A stretch of DNA of 64,000 bases from Nematopogon swammerdamellus (GCA_946902875.1 OX336343.1:6561754-6625753); one strand, 5' to 3'. Counted from the first letter of the stretch, positions 53,533-63,809 are shown. Notes: generated by a model not told the origin, from the letters alone. Numbers and translations: made by a program.

Positions 53533-55175
53533 TCTATACATATAATAAAATCGTAAAGGTAAGAAAGTCTGTACATTGAATGTATTCGGAAAAAAACTAA
53601 CCAGAATGGCTTAAAATGAGATACTGAACATGTTAATCAGTTTTTAAAATTTTTGTTTGTTTGTTTGTCTGTACGCGCATCACGCAAAAACCACTGAACG
53701 GAATTAGACGAAACTTTGTATAGTGGCAGTTTATATGCCGGAATAACATAATACACAAAAAAATATAATAAAAATTAAAATTATTTTTAAATATTATTGC
53801 GCATTTAAAATCACGTAATCCAAAGTAAAGGTAAAAAACAATTTTAAATGTCAAGTTGACAACGGAGAACTATCATCTCGAAGTGAGCTGGCCGGTGACA
53901 AATTGTTTGATAAATAAAAAAATTAAAAAATTTAAGTATGTCGCTGTCTTTGGTGCAAATTTATATTTCTATTGCCCGCGGCTTCGCTCGCGTGAATTTC
54001 GTATTTAAAAAAAAAGAAAGTAAGTCACTAAAGGCGGGGCCGAAGGCGGATCTGCGCTCACGTAAACGATATTCTTTCTCGATGAAAGTAACTAAGGGCG
54101 AGACGGAAGTCGGAGCTGACTTCAGGAAGAAGAAAAACATTCTGGAATAAAGTAAGTAACTATGGGCGAGGCCGCAGGCCGAGCTGCATTCGGGAAGAAG
54201 CAAAACCATCTTAAAGAAAGTAAGTAACTAAGGCGAAACCGAAGGCCGAGTTACGTTCTGATAAATAATAAACAATCTCGAAGAAAGCAAGTAACTAAGG
54301 GCGAGGCCAAAGGCCAAGCTGCGTTCAGGAAGAAGCTAAACCATATTGAAGAAAGTAAGTAACTAAGGCGAGGCCGAAGGCCGAGCTTCGTTCTGATAAA
54401 TAATAAACAATCTCGAAGAAAGCAAGTAACTAAGGGCGAGGCCGAAGACCGAGCTGCGTTCAGGAAGAAGCTAAACCATCTTGAAGAAAGTAAGTAACTA
54501 AGGCGAGGCCGAAGGCCGAGCTACGTTCTGATAAATAATAAACCATCTCGAAGAAAGCAAGGAACTAAGGGCGAGGCCGAAGGCCGAGCTGCGTTTAGGA
54601 AGAAGCTAAACCATCATGAAGAAAGTAAGTAACTAAGGCGAGGCCGAAGGCCGAGCTACGTTCTGATAAATAATAAACCATCTCGAAGAAAGCAAGTAAC
54701 TAAGGGCGAGGCCGAAGGCCAAGCTGCATTCAGGAATAAGCTAAATCATCTCGGATAAAGTAGGTAACTAAGCTATATTTTATGAAATAAATAGATGGAG
54801 TAAACGACATTATTCTATCGAAGAAAGGAAGTCATTAAGGGCGAGGCCCGAAGACGGAAGAGGGTTTTTGGTTTACCTGAACTCAGCTCGGCCTTCGGCC
54901 TCGCACTTAGTTACTTCCTTTCTACCAGAAGGTTTATCGTCTTTCTGAACGCAGCTCGGCCTTCGGCCTCGCCCTTAGTTACTTACTTTCTTCGCGAAGG
55001 TTTATTGTCTTCCAGGATGCAGCTGGGCCTTCGGCCTCGCCGTTAGTTGCTTACATTATTTGAGAAGATTTGTCGTTTACCTGAACGCAGCTCGGCCTTC
55101 GGCCTCGCCCTTAGTTACTTAGATTCTTCTTTGAAATACGAATTTCACGCGAGCGAAGCCGCGGGCAACAGCTAG
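53533..55175 (+). mobile_element. Helitron (H9) with inverted minisatellite core
   Basis: 1643 bp from A|TCTATACATATAATAAAA to GCCGCGGGCAACAGCTAG|T. Leader to about 53967, then TTGCCCGCGGCTTCGCTCGC (inverted copy of the 3' terminus), about 12 forward units, a turn near 54850 and about 4 inverted units. The leader lacks the GC-rich TATAAA block of H4/H5, so H8 and H9 form a separate subfamily. Confidence 0.84.
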
Positions 55176-55750
55176 TTATTAATAAAAACGTTTTACTTTT
55201 ACTTTATCAACTCTATGTATGATAGAATTGATAGAGCTGAATATTTCGGTTATGCGGGCGAGACGCAAGACGGGATGGAGGAATAAAAAATCAATGTCCC
55301 GGTTTTTGTATAAAAATCTGGGGTTTTCCTTCTTTTTATCCTGATTTTATTATTTTAGAGATGGTAATACTACTTGTAGCCAACCATGTCGGGTTTCACA
55401 TAAAGAACGGGTAAGACAGCTAGGTATGTAGTGTGGGGCGGCGGAGAATTAATTTAGTTGTAGTGTATGTATGTAAGTCTACAGCATAAAGTAAAGTTAA
55501 TCTGTGCATCTGGAGTCACGGTAGTTAAATTTAAAGGCATTAGTGTTAATTTCTCCTTTATAACAACCGGCCAAGTGCAAACTCGTTTTATAGAGGGTTC
55601 TCGCTTATGATGAAAGACTTCAGTTATTAAAACCGTTTTTATTTATATACCCTATGGAACTGTATTACCTATGCATACTTTTAAATAATTTTCAGTTTAG
55701 TGTATTAGATTTGTTACGAAAATAGAAAAAAATTCTAAATTTCTTTTTGG
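55176..55750. other. Unassigned; repeat scraps
   Basis: TGTAGCCAACCATGTCGGGT near 55376 is a SINE-A 3' end scrap, and ACCGGCCAAGTGCAAACTCG near 55567 is a repeat G scrap. Nothing else recognised. Confidence 0.45.
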
Positions 55751-55929
55751 ACCTTCCACCGAGTAATGCAGCAGGTGGGTCTTCGTGTCTTACTTGCTGC
55801 TTGATAGTCCTAATACTTTTGCTAAACGTGGTGGTCGGTGTTGTGCTGTAATTTACAAGAGCACTTGCAGTACAACACCGATTACTCTGCTTACCACGAT
55901 TGTCGCGATACAGAGTGTGGTATGTATGT
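55751..55929 (+). repeat. Repeat C, longer copy
   Basis: ACCTTCCACCGAGTAATGCA, ACTTGCTGCTTGATAGTCC, GTTGTGCTGTAATTTACAAG, CAACACCGATTACTCTGC, and end GTATGTATG. Confidence 0.75.
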
Positions 55930-56033
55930 TTCAAAATTTCATTATGAATTTCAGTTTTTACCAAGTGCAGTGCAGAGCTAGAGTGTTATATGAAAGATGA
56001 ACTAAGGGTCGGGCTGACAGACAGACATACATA

Positions 56034-56414
56034 GCCTCGATAGCTCAGTGGTGCAGACAGTCGGCTGTTGCTATTGATTGTTAAGCAACGCTGGGCGCGG
56101 TTAGTACTTGGATGGGTGACCGCTCGACCGTTGGGAGGCTGACCGTGGTTCGGATTCCACGTAAAACTGTAGGTCCCTTCCCTTCCTACCTTACTCGGTG
56201 GTAGGGTTCAACCCGCCCGGGTTGGTACCACCGCACTGAATGAAACGTCGGTCGAAACGGCTATGTAAATAGTTTGTGTTTTCCGTCCAGTTCAGTGTAG
56301 CCGGCACGACCGAAGGGAAGCACTGAAGTGGCACCAAGTTCACCCGGTGTTATGGGCTGGCATCACGGATGTTGTAGGTGATGTAGCGAACCATGTCAAT
56401 TTCCATAAAAAAAA
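56034..56414 (+). mobile_element. SINE-A, reference full-length copy
   Basis: 381 bp: a head with tRNA-like and 5S-like promoter parts (56034-56160), a central domain (56166-56240; CTGTAGGTCCCTTCCCTTCC to GTTGGTACCACCGCACTGAA), a family-specific 3' body (GGCTATGTAAATAG, GTCCAGTTCAGTGTAGCC, GTTATGGGCTGGCATCACGG) and an A8 tail. Non-coding; it would be transcribed by RNA polymerase III and copied by a partner LINE. More than ten copies or fragments lie in this window on both strands. Confidence 0.92.
56041..56158 (+). promoter_or_regulatory. Composite pol III promoter: tRNA A box, 5S control region, tRNA B box
   Basis: tRNA-like A box TAGCTCAGTGGT (56041-56052). 5S A box TTAAGCAACGCTGGGC (56081-56096), intermediate element GGTTAG (56099-56104) and C box GATGGGTGACCGC (56111-56123), in the order and nearly the spacing of real 5S genes. 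B-box-like GGTTCGGATTCC (56147-56158). Similar in the copies at 44384 and 29480. Confidence 0.8.
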
Positions 56415-56684
56415 TGCATACGTCCAGATATGTATGACGACGTAGAGAGGAGAGACTAACAAGGTTTCTAGTTTTTACCTACATACAGACCTGTCATAGA
56501 CGTAGCCACATATTCTCAAGATGAATACACTCCCGCATATTATGATGTATTACTAATTCCCACTAGAAACCGCCTTGCATTAGGCTCATGAAACAAATAG
56601 GTACCCAGAAGCTTTATTGTCTTAAATTTCGTACGTTTACCATGCTACCAACAATTGGTCGGCATTCACACAATTTGTTTATGG

Positions 56685-56775
56685 AACACGGCACGGTTAC
56701 TACAACCGTGATTTCAGCTCATTCATACACCTTTGTGATGTGTTAGATGCCATATTCTTAGCGCTTCTCTTTGTT
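56685..56775 (-). mobile_element. SINE-A 3' end, strongly diverged
   Basis: CGGTTACTACAACCGTGATT, TCAGCTCATTCATACACC and TGTGTTAGATGCCATATTC align in order with the inverted SINE-A 3' body. Confidence 0.5.
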
Positions 56776-56814
56776 CGGCTAAATAGAACAAAACACGACC
56801 CGGCTGCTTTCTCC

Positions 56815-56938
56815 CGACGTGCGATGTTGGTATTGTGCTGTGAGGTGTGGTGCTGTAATTTACCAGAGTTCTTGCAGCACAACACCGATTACTCTGCTTA
56901 CCCCAATTTGTCGGGATACAGCGTGTGGTATGTTTGTT
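56815..56938 (+). repeat. Repeat C, partial copy
   Basis: GGTGCTGTAATTTACCAGAG, TTCTTGCAGCACAACACCGA, TTACTCTGCTTACC and GATACAGCGTGTGGTATG. Confidence 0.75.
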
Positions 56939-56960
56939 TCACCTCATCGTCGAGTTAAAG

Positions 56961-57366
56961 CGGCGGGTGGCCGAACGGTTTGGGCATCTGCTTCTCATGC
57001 GAGAGGTCCGAGTTTCGAATCCGCTCGGCGTGTACCAATGAGTTTTTTTCTGACGAAAAAATTTACGTGCATACCTACACCTGCTGCTTCACCGTACGGA
57101 ACCGGTGTACAACTGTAGGTCCCTTCCCTTGCCCCTTACTAGGTGGTAGGCTCAAATTGTAGCCGACTGGGATCGTACCACCGTACTAGATGTAAGTTGG
57201 CCGCATAGCAGCCTCGGTTGTGTTCTCCTCTAGTGCATTATAGCCAGCAATCCAGGGAAGTCTCCGGTATGGCACCTACCTTCTCGGAGGTGATATTGGC
57301 TGGTCGGAGCACGCGCTTTGTCCCCTCCGACTCAGCCGGATTACATAAAAAATAATAATAAAAAAG
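56961..57366 (+). mobile_element. SINE-B, reference full-length copy
   Basis: 406 bp: a tRNA-like head (56961-57036) ending GTGTACCA; a linker ending in TTTACGTGCATACC; the central domain shared with SINE-A (57110-57190); a specific 3' body (GCAGCCTCGGTTGTGTTCTC, CCAGCAATCCAGGGAAGTCT, GGAGGTGATATTGGCTGGTC, CCTCCGACTCAGCC) and a TTACATAAAAAATAATAATA tail. Confidence 0.92.
56967..57022 (+). promoter_or_regulatory. tRNA-type A and B boxes of SINE-B
   Basis: A box GTGGCCGAACGGT (56967-56979) and B box AGTTTCGAATCC (57011-57022). The GTGGCCGA start and TCTCATGCGAGAGG middle suggest descent from a long-variable-arm tRNA (Ser/Leu type). The copy at 32579 has the better GGTTCGAATCC. Confidence 0.8.
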
Positions 57367-57614
57367 TGGATGTCTCTTCTAGGTAGGTATTCATTGGTTA
57401 ATTTGTTCTCACTAGATACTTCACAAAACGACTTCCTCTAATGGACGAGTGCATAGCCTGAACCTCCATTAGCTGATAGAAGTCGACGGCGTCGGACTTG
57501 CACTATTTTTGAGAAACATAGAATGCATTTTAGAAGTGCCGATATAGAAACGCAGGCAACGATGTGGAAGAAATCAAAAGCTATAGATGTCCGCACACGC
57601 GTATTCATAAACAC

Positions 57615-57688
57615 ACCTGGTGTTATGGACTGACATCACGGATGTTGTAGGTGATGTAGCCAACTGTGTTATTTCCAATAAAAAATAG
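57615..57688 (+). mobile_element. SINE-A 3' end fragment
   Basis: CCTGGTGTTATGGACTGACA, TCACGGATGTTGTAGGTGAT, GTAGCCAACTGTG and an A tail. Confidence 0.85.
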
Positions 57689-58207
57689 GTGCAAATTAAT
57701 TAAACTATTTAGTAATAAAATTTACCTATAATAGAATATTCAAGTGTAAAAACCACTAATAAAAATAAAAATGGATTTTTGCCACCAAATCTTCAGACGC
57801 TGTAGTGTTTACCAAGACTATAGCTGCTGAAAGTTCAATATAAAAAATTAATACCATATAATATAATTTATTTTAATAAGCTGGAAAATATACAAAAAAT
57901 TAGCAACATTTGCGTCACTTCTATCCTGTTCTATTTGCTAGTTGGAGAGAGAGTTTAGACGTACAACATTTATTGAGTGCACGCAATCGCGACAGTGGAC
58001 GGTGACGGATGGCGCCAGTGGACTGAGTGATGCCGTGACTGACGGAGAGGCCTACATCCATACAAATAGAACCGCATTTCCTGACATTAGAAAATCTTGG
58101 CAGAGAATTGGAGGCATTATTTTGTATAGAATAGACAATTTTAGCCAGATGTTACATGTGTACAAACTCACTGCATGTCATAAAATGTGTGTGATTTAAA
58201 AAATTTA
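57689..58207. other. Unassigned sequence
   Basis: An 85-codon plus frame (57942-58199) has no domain I recognise; not called as a gene. Confidence 0.35.
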
Positions 58208-58570
58208 AAATTTACGTGCATACCTGCACCTGCTGCTTCACCGGAAATGATGTAAAACTGTAGGTCCCTTCCCTTGCCCCTTTTTAAATTTTGTTTTATG
58301 TGCAGCACGACATACTCGTTTCCGACGGCTCCCAAAGGCATTCGGATATTTACGGGGGCTGCGAATACCATGTCGGCCGGCTAGGTGCACCTTCACATTA
58401 TGTTTAAAGGACCGCAGACTATACATTAGAGGAAAGGATGCAGGTGGGAGTGCATTCCACATGTTGACAATCCTGTAAATAAAGGTAGACTCAAATTGTA
58501 GCAGACTGGGTTGATACTACCGTAATGGATATAAGATGGCCTCATATCAGCCTCGACTGTGTTCTCCTGT
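58208..58570 (+). mobile_element. SINE-B interrupted by an RT fragment
   Basis: The left piece TTTACGTGCATACCTGCACC to CCCTTCCCTTGCCCC (58208-58289) and the right piece GGTAGACTCAAATTGTAGCA to GACTGTGTTCTCCTG (58484-58570) join in the normal SINE-B order. Truncated at both outer ends. Confidence 0.82.
58290..58484 (-). pseudogene. CR1-type RT C-terminus inserted in SINE-B
   Basis: The minus strand begins NMWNALPPASFPLMYSLRSF, then KHNVKVHLAGRHGIRSPRKY and a 3' UTR ending ACATAAAACAAAATTTAAAA. Very similar to 53104-53492. A short 5'-truncated copy whose tail abuts the SINE-B central domain. Confidence 0.8.
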
Positions 58571-59469
58571 CAACACACAAGAACACAAGACTTCTTTCCA
58601 TCCACCTTGTACCTACACAATGCCTACTTTAACATCTCGTAATGATGTTTTCTTTCGTCGCAGTGAGCATGTCTAAAAATCTTTTGATCTTTGTTTCTCC
58701 GTAATATCGATAAATGGATCAACATTTATTATGGCAATATTGAACCTTTTTTTTAACCAAAATTATTTTTCGCAAATATATTGTCATTTCGCGCGTGCAT
58801 TATCAAACTATGAGTTCTATAATTTATCAGAAATTTATATTATTTCAGTAGGTAGAGTTCTGAATTTGCGAAACAGAAACTTTGGACAAGAGAATTAACT
58901 ATTTTGTAATTAATATATATTTTTTTATACCTTGGCTCTACCTTTGCTAATCTAATATTTATTAGATTACTGTTACTAATTCAGTTCAGTTGTATTGCTT
59001 AAATTAAATAAAAATCCTTCCTCAATTAGCGTGAGGCCAACATTACGCAAATTACATTTTTCAAAGTACAGTCAATTCTAAAATAAGAAATACACCATTA
59101 GACTGTACGCACAGTGTTCAGCTAGTATTTTAGATATCGTGACGAATCTGTAAACTGTCTGAATCGATGCAAGATTGTTATGGTGAAAATCGCATGCAAA
59201 TAGATTAAGCTGTTTTGACATTGAAAATGTCTTTTCGATCGCTTCAGTTTTTTTTCATTTTTGTCTATTATTCAAAATTTACATATTTCAGTATGAAAAA
59301 GCAAGTAAATTATAATCAAATTTTTAAACATGAATTCATGTTAGTATTTAGAGGAGCAGAAGTAATTAAATACTGAACAGGTGCGCGCTGTTAGAATCTG
59401 GAGTGCGTTCGCTCGTTGAGTTCGTCGCTTCAGCCACACCAGGATATGTTCACGCTCACAGTCGGCGAC
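58571..59469. other. Unassigned AT-rich sequence
   Basis: Nothing recognised on either strand. Confidence 0.4.
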
Positions 59470-59550
59470 TCGCTATAGGCATATATTTGAATATGCCCTA
59501 AAAGTAATTTTCAATGTACCCAAAAGTCATGTAATGCATGAGATCTGTGA
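59470..59550 (-). repeat. Short repeat next to retroelement tails
   Basis: On the minus strand TCACAGATCTCATGCATTAC, ATGACTTTTGGGTACATTGA and AAATTACTTTTAGGGCATAT; about 75 bp shared with 9330-9385 (plus). It lies directly after the A tail of the RT fragment at 59551. Confidence 0.7.
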
Positions 59551-60045
59551 TTTTTTTTATTGCACCAGAAGTGGTTGGCTGTACTCGAGGTCGGAGCCTC
59601 AGGCACGGCCGATTTTACCCCCGAGGAGGTGCCAGTCCGGCTTAAAGGCCGCGATTTGACGATCCGTAGATTGTAGGAATGGGCAAGATATTACCCGGAA
59701 GCCCGTTCCACACGTTTGCAGTGCGAAATATCCAGTCAACCGTGCCGTTCGAAGAACTCTTCTGTCGACTACAAAGAGGTGTTCCGCGAGAGTGTGGCGG
59801 GTTTGGCGAATGCGAACAGGAGGAAAAGGGATGAAGGAAGCGAGCTCGTCAGAGGTACAGCCGTAGTAGTACCAGTAAAACAGGCTCAATGATCCAGCGA
59901 TGCGTCTTTGCTTCAGTGCTTCAGTGGCAGATGAGACGAATGACTCGTCGTTGAATAGAAAATCCAAGGGTGAAAGATGGTACTCTGGGGACCCACCCAA
60001 AGATCACTGCAATATTCCATCACCGGTATTACTAGCGCTTCATCG
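59551..60045 (-). pseudogene. CR1-type reverse transcriptase C-terminal part with 3' end
   Basis: The minus strand starts VMEYCSDLW (60045 side), then GSPEYHLSPLDFLFND, ALKQRRIAGSLSLFYWYYYG and CTSDELASFIPFPPVRIRQT. It shifts frame before a region equivalent to the WNxLP motif and ends KPDWHLLGGKIGRA and CAATAAAAAAAA. 5'-truncated, at least one frameshift. The 3' part matches 20150-20354. Confidence 0.82.
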
Positions 60046-60056
60046 GTTTTAGAATT

Positions 60057-61049
60057 GTGTATAAGCAAACAATGACACCAGGCAGCATTCCTTCCATTGA
60101 CAAAACTAAAAAACGTTGTAATGAGACAGAGTTACGTTTAGCATCTGAAAAAATGCTGAGGAACCAGTATCATCACCATTACCAACTATACACTGATGGT
60201 TCTCTGGAGGCAAATGGTATCGGTGTTGCATTTTGGGATCCGCACGCTCGTGCTGGGATGCAGTTCAAAATTGAGACACACATTCCGATCATGGGTGCCG
60301 AACTGATAGCGATATCTGAAGCCCTCTCGTACAGTCTAAGTGTCGATGCACAAAACATTGTAATACTAACTGACTCCAAAAGTGCTCTACAGCACCTTTT
60401 AAACTGTACGAGTGGGACTCGAGGTAGACCTATTGCCTTTCATATCCTGAAGCAGTTTATTCACATTCAGTCGTTAGGCAAGGATGTGACGTTTCAGTGG
60501 ATTCCGTCACATACAGGTATAGAGGGCAACGAATGCGCCGACGAGCTGGCTAAACGAGCAGTCGGATGTGATAATGTTTGGGCATGTAAACCTTTTTTTG
60601 GTGACTTCCTGACAAAGGTTAAGGAGAATTGTTACGTTAATTGGAAAGAATACTTTGACAGGAGGTCAGTAGAAAAGGGCATATGGTACAAAACCATACA
60701 AGCGGAACCACTTCGGCAGCCATGGTTTATGGGCTCACGTCTTTCACGTTCAAGCATTAAGTTAGTATTAAAACTCCGTTCCGGGCACACTCCTTTAAAC
60801 AAAAGCGCTCACATGATGAGGAGGGTTGATTCACCAAATTGTAACTTTTGCGCTAAAGTCGAGGATCAATTCCATGTTTTATTGGAGTGTGAACGGAACA
60901 CTAATTTAAGAAATGCTCTCATCAAAGATTTAAAGACGGATAGATTAAATTTATTTTTTTCTATCCACAGGGCATTAGGTGAGCCCCTTACGGAAAAATG
61001 CAGAGTGCTCACTACATTTTTTCAAGCATCTCTAGGCCTCAGAGGCTAG
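60057..61049 (+). CDS. RNase H domain and zinc knuckle of a 5'-truncated non-LTR retrotransposon
   Basis: An open frame of 330 codons forming the C-terminal end of an ORF2-type polyprotein. The RNase H domain (about 42-170) would remove the RNA strand during element DNA synthesis; all catalytic residues are present: D47 (YTDGS), E82 (GAELIA), D106 (LTDSKSAL), H152 (WIPSHTGIEGN) and D162 (CADELAK). A CCHC finger follows (C262, C265, H273, C278; NCNFC...HVLLEC). Endonuclease and RT are absent. The first listed codon is GTG, and the first ATG is codon 6; neither is a real element start. An RNase H of this kind fits the I, LOA or Outcast groups, not CR1. The 3' UTR and poly(A) follow. Confidence 0.88.
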   Translation: MYKQTMTPGSIPSIDKTKKRCNETELRLASEKMLRNQYHHHYQLYTDGSLEANGIGVAFWDPHARAGMQFKIETHIPIMGAELIAISEALSYSLSVDAQNIVILTDSKSALQHLLNCTSGTRGRPIAFHILKQFIHIQSLGKDVTFQWIPSHTGIEGNECADELAKRAVGCDNVWACKPFFGDFLTKVKENCYVNWKEYFDRRSVEKGIWYKTIQAEPLRQPWFMGSRLSRSSIKLVLKLRSGHTPLNKSAHMMRRVDSPNCNFCAKVEDQFHVLLECERNTNLRNALIKDLKTDRLNLFFSIHRALGEPLTEKCRVLTTFFQASLGLRG

Positions 61050-61139
61050 AGATTGTTTAGCAGTTACGATGGGGCTGGCATAGTCGACAGTCGGCTAAAG
61101 CCCTATTTTATAAAGTAGAAAAAAAAAAAAAAAAAAAAA
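61050..61139 (+). other. 3' UTR and poly(A) tail of the RNase H element
   Basis: GATGGGGCTGGCATAGTCGA, CAGTCGGCTAAAGCCC, TTTTATAAAGTAG and A21 (61119-61139). Marks the 3' end of the insertion. Confidence 0.85.
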
Positions 61140-61529
61140 TGATTACCTGCTAGCGAAGGGGTATTGTTTATGAATCTTGAAATGGTTGGCCACATAACCT
61201 ATGACGAAACCCGCGATGGTCCATTTCACCTCGTTCCTGTAGGAACTAAGTGCCGTAGCAGCACGTCCCCTTGGTCGTAGCATGCAGATTATTTTAACCC
61301 ATCGCGCGCCGGAAGGCCCATATAGGCCCAAAATGGTTCATAGTGTGATAATAACGATGTACAAATAAAATGTAATAGTATCTCCGCTTCTAGAGTCAAC
61401 TGTACCTCATCTGTTCAATGTCACTGCTCATCAACTAGTGCAGTAACTCTTAGTGGTCATAGAACTCTTGTGTTCGTGATTTTAATAAATTATCATACCC
61501 TTGAGCTATAATTTTATATATGTAATTAC
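61140..61529. other. Unassigned; possible very old SINE
   Basis: GGTTGGCCACATAACCTATG near 61183 faintly resembles the inverted SINE-A 3' end; too diverged to call. Confidence 0.3.
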
Positions 61530-61602
61530 CTATGTTATGGGCTGACATCACGGATTTTGTAGGTGATGTAGCCAACCGTGTCAGTTTCAATAAAAAAAAA
61601 AC
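61530..61602 (+). mobile_element. SINE-A 3' end fragment
   Basis: GTTATGGGCTGACATCACGG, ATTTTGTAGGTGATGTAGCC, AACCGTGTCAGTTTCAATAA and A tail. Confidence 0.87.
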
Positions 61603-61681
61603 CTAATTTATGCTAATTAAATAATATTTTCTAAATTCATACCAAATTTCAACTTGGTACGATTAACAGTTTTAGAAGTTA

Positions 61682-61990
61682 CTAGCTTTTGCCCGCGGCT
61701 TCGCTCGCGTTAAATTCATATTTAAAAAGAAGAACGTAAGTGAGCTCGCTTTGAACCTTTATTTCGGCGCGCGGAACAATTCGGTTTGTATGAGAGCCAC
61801 ATCTTATCGTAACCGGAACTGAATTATATTTAGCCTATCATGTGCTTGTACTAAGTTTAATCGAATTCGAATGATCGGTTTAAGAGTTATGGAGTAACAT
61901 ACCTACATACATACTGAAAAGATTTATAAAAATCGTCAATTTAGCTTTAGTATCATACATAGAGTCTGCATCTCATAAAACGGAAAGAAA
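61682..61990 (-). mobile_element. Compact Helitron (H10), 5' end lost
   Basis: 3' end GCGAGCGAAGCCGCGGGC, AAAAGCTAG|T at 61682. The interior matches H2 (CGCGCGGAACAATTCGGTTT, GTATGAGAGCCACAT, TCGATTAAAC/ATCGGTTTAAGAG). It fades at about 61990, before the TC end. Confidence 0.78.
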
Positions 61991-63806
61991 TGCATTTTAA
62001 ATAAACAGATATAATAAATAACATAAATGATAAATGTTGTCTCTGACCATGCCGATCAAAATGTTCACAGGACTATGTAATGTACATCTTTCAACTTTAT
62101 CAAATGTTCAAGTACACATGACACAAACAAGCTTCTGTCGTGCAACAGGTTCGGTCAGCGACCTCACTCTTTAGAGTTCAGACAATCTATTAAATTATGA
62201 CGCAAAAACTTTGATTATCCGTACTTACATAATTAAGAATGATTATATACTAGTTTGTAATAATCTCCTTATCGCTAACACTTTGGGCACATTAAGAACA
62301 ATTTTGGGTTTGAGCAAAATGATAATAATTATCATCAGTCTGAGCCAATTATTAGCTGAGACATCTGTCGTCGGAGAAGAGCAAAGCCTGGGGTGTTTAT
62401 TATAGTGAATCGAGCACGCCTATTTAATGTTCGAACTTGGTTCGGACTCGATTATCAACACTTTATATGCTTAAATCGTTTGCCTATATAACTAACTAGC
62501 TTTTGCCTGCGGCTTCGCTCGCAGTAGAGTCGGTTTTTTATGTAATGAAAAATAAACGGCATTTTCCACGTGGACAAGTCCCCAAAAGGGGCAGTAACGG
62601 AAATGTACACGATTGTCCACAGGGGGGAGGGGGGGAGTCAAAAAGTGTCCAAGTGGTATTGAACGGTCCCTAAGCTGAGCTAGCTTCGCCCTCCAAAATG
62701 TTTTTCTGCTTTCTAGGTTTAAATTGTAATTGTGGGATTAATGGGAGATAAATAAACAGATTTTTCGTCTTCCTTTCTTATAGCTCTGTAATAATTATAT
62801 TAGATAACTATCCAGGATTATTTTCATGCCAACCATTTCCGGGGGTTAATTTATATAAAAAGCTGAGTAGATTACAAAAAAGAACGGTACGAAATTTAAA
62901 AAAAAAAATGAGATCTCCATACATCCTGAAAAATATCCAACCTCAAAATGTATGGAGAATTCAATTTTTTTTTATTTTCCCCTGAAAGTGCCGGTGGTCA
63001 AAAAATCTGCCTATATAGTTTCACAGACACGGGGCAGCAGTATTGATTGGAAAATTCCCCGAATTTGTCAACAAGACAAGCTATACCAACGACCGGTCTC
63101 ATCTTCATGTACATGGGCCCAGCCCAACACGTCGCTGGCTTCCTAGACATTCATCATTATAATCCAGTTCTAGACGTGTTAATAGGCCATAATTGGCGCG
63201 TCATTTGTCGTTCGCTTCACTTGGCACTTACGGCGAGATCTAACAAGTAATGCTCTTAGAACTGTGTCAAATTAACACTCGCTCGCAGCGTGTTGAGTTT
63301 CTTAGATCAATATGAGCAAGCGTGTGAGTGTGACAAAGTTTTTACGTTAGTCGATATAGATGTATATGTCAGCTGTCGCAAATTATGTCCGCTGGCAATA
63401 TACCTTAGCAACGATGCACAGCCACCGGTTACGCCCCGGCCACCCGTGAGCAATACTTGTGATCTGAGCTATCTAAGCAATAGTTACATCATTTAGAAGT
63501 CCTATTGGACGAGGCAATAGACCAATGATTGTACATATTACCTTATATTACACATTCAACTACGGATACTTGTAACAGGCTGTTAAAATTATATGCCATC
63601 AATGTTATATGATATAAATAAATATATATAAATAAATAGGCAAATAACCACGAGTCCGGTCCGATATAATACCTATAATGAATGAAGGACTTTTGAAGCG
63701 AAGCATTTTAAAAAGTGAAACGTCACGAAAGTACGAACGGAACTTGCGAACGGAATGCTCATGCATGCAGCCAATGAGGAACTTTCGCTGCACTGCGCCA
63801 TCTATG
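61991..63806. other. Gene-free stretch
   Basis: A Helitron 3' end scrap (CTAGCTTTTGCCTGCGGCTT) lies at 62496-62545. A G-rich run lies near 62625. Short plus frames at 62952-63250 have no domain. No other family recognised. Confidence 0.4.
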
Positions 63807-63809
63807 AGT

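Noticed and set aside
56078..56145. 5S rRNA gene
   Set aside because: Only the internal control region matches; the 5' and 3' arms of 5S rRNA are missing and the block continues into SINE-A sequence.
56961..57036. Functional tRNA-Ser/Leu gene
   Set aside because: A and B boxes are present, but the acceptor arms do not pair and the sequence continues as SINE-B.
57942..58199. 85-codon frame starting MEREFRRTTFIECTQ
   Set aside because: No recognised domain, no neighbouring exon signals that I trust, and it ends at a SINE-B fragment.
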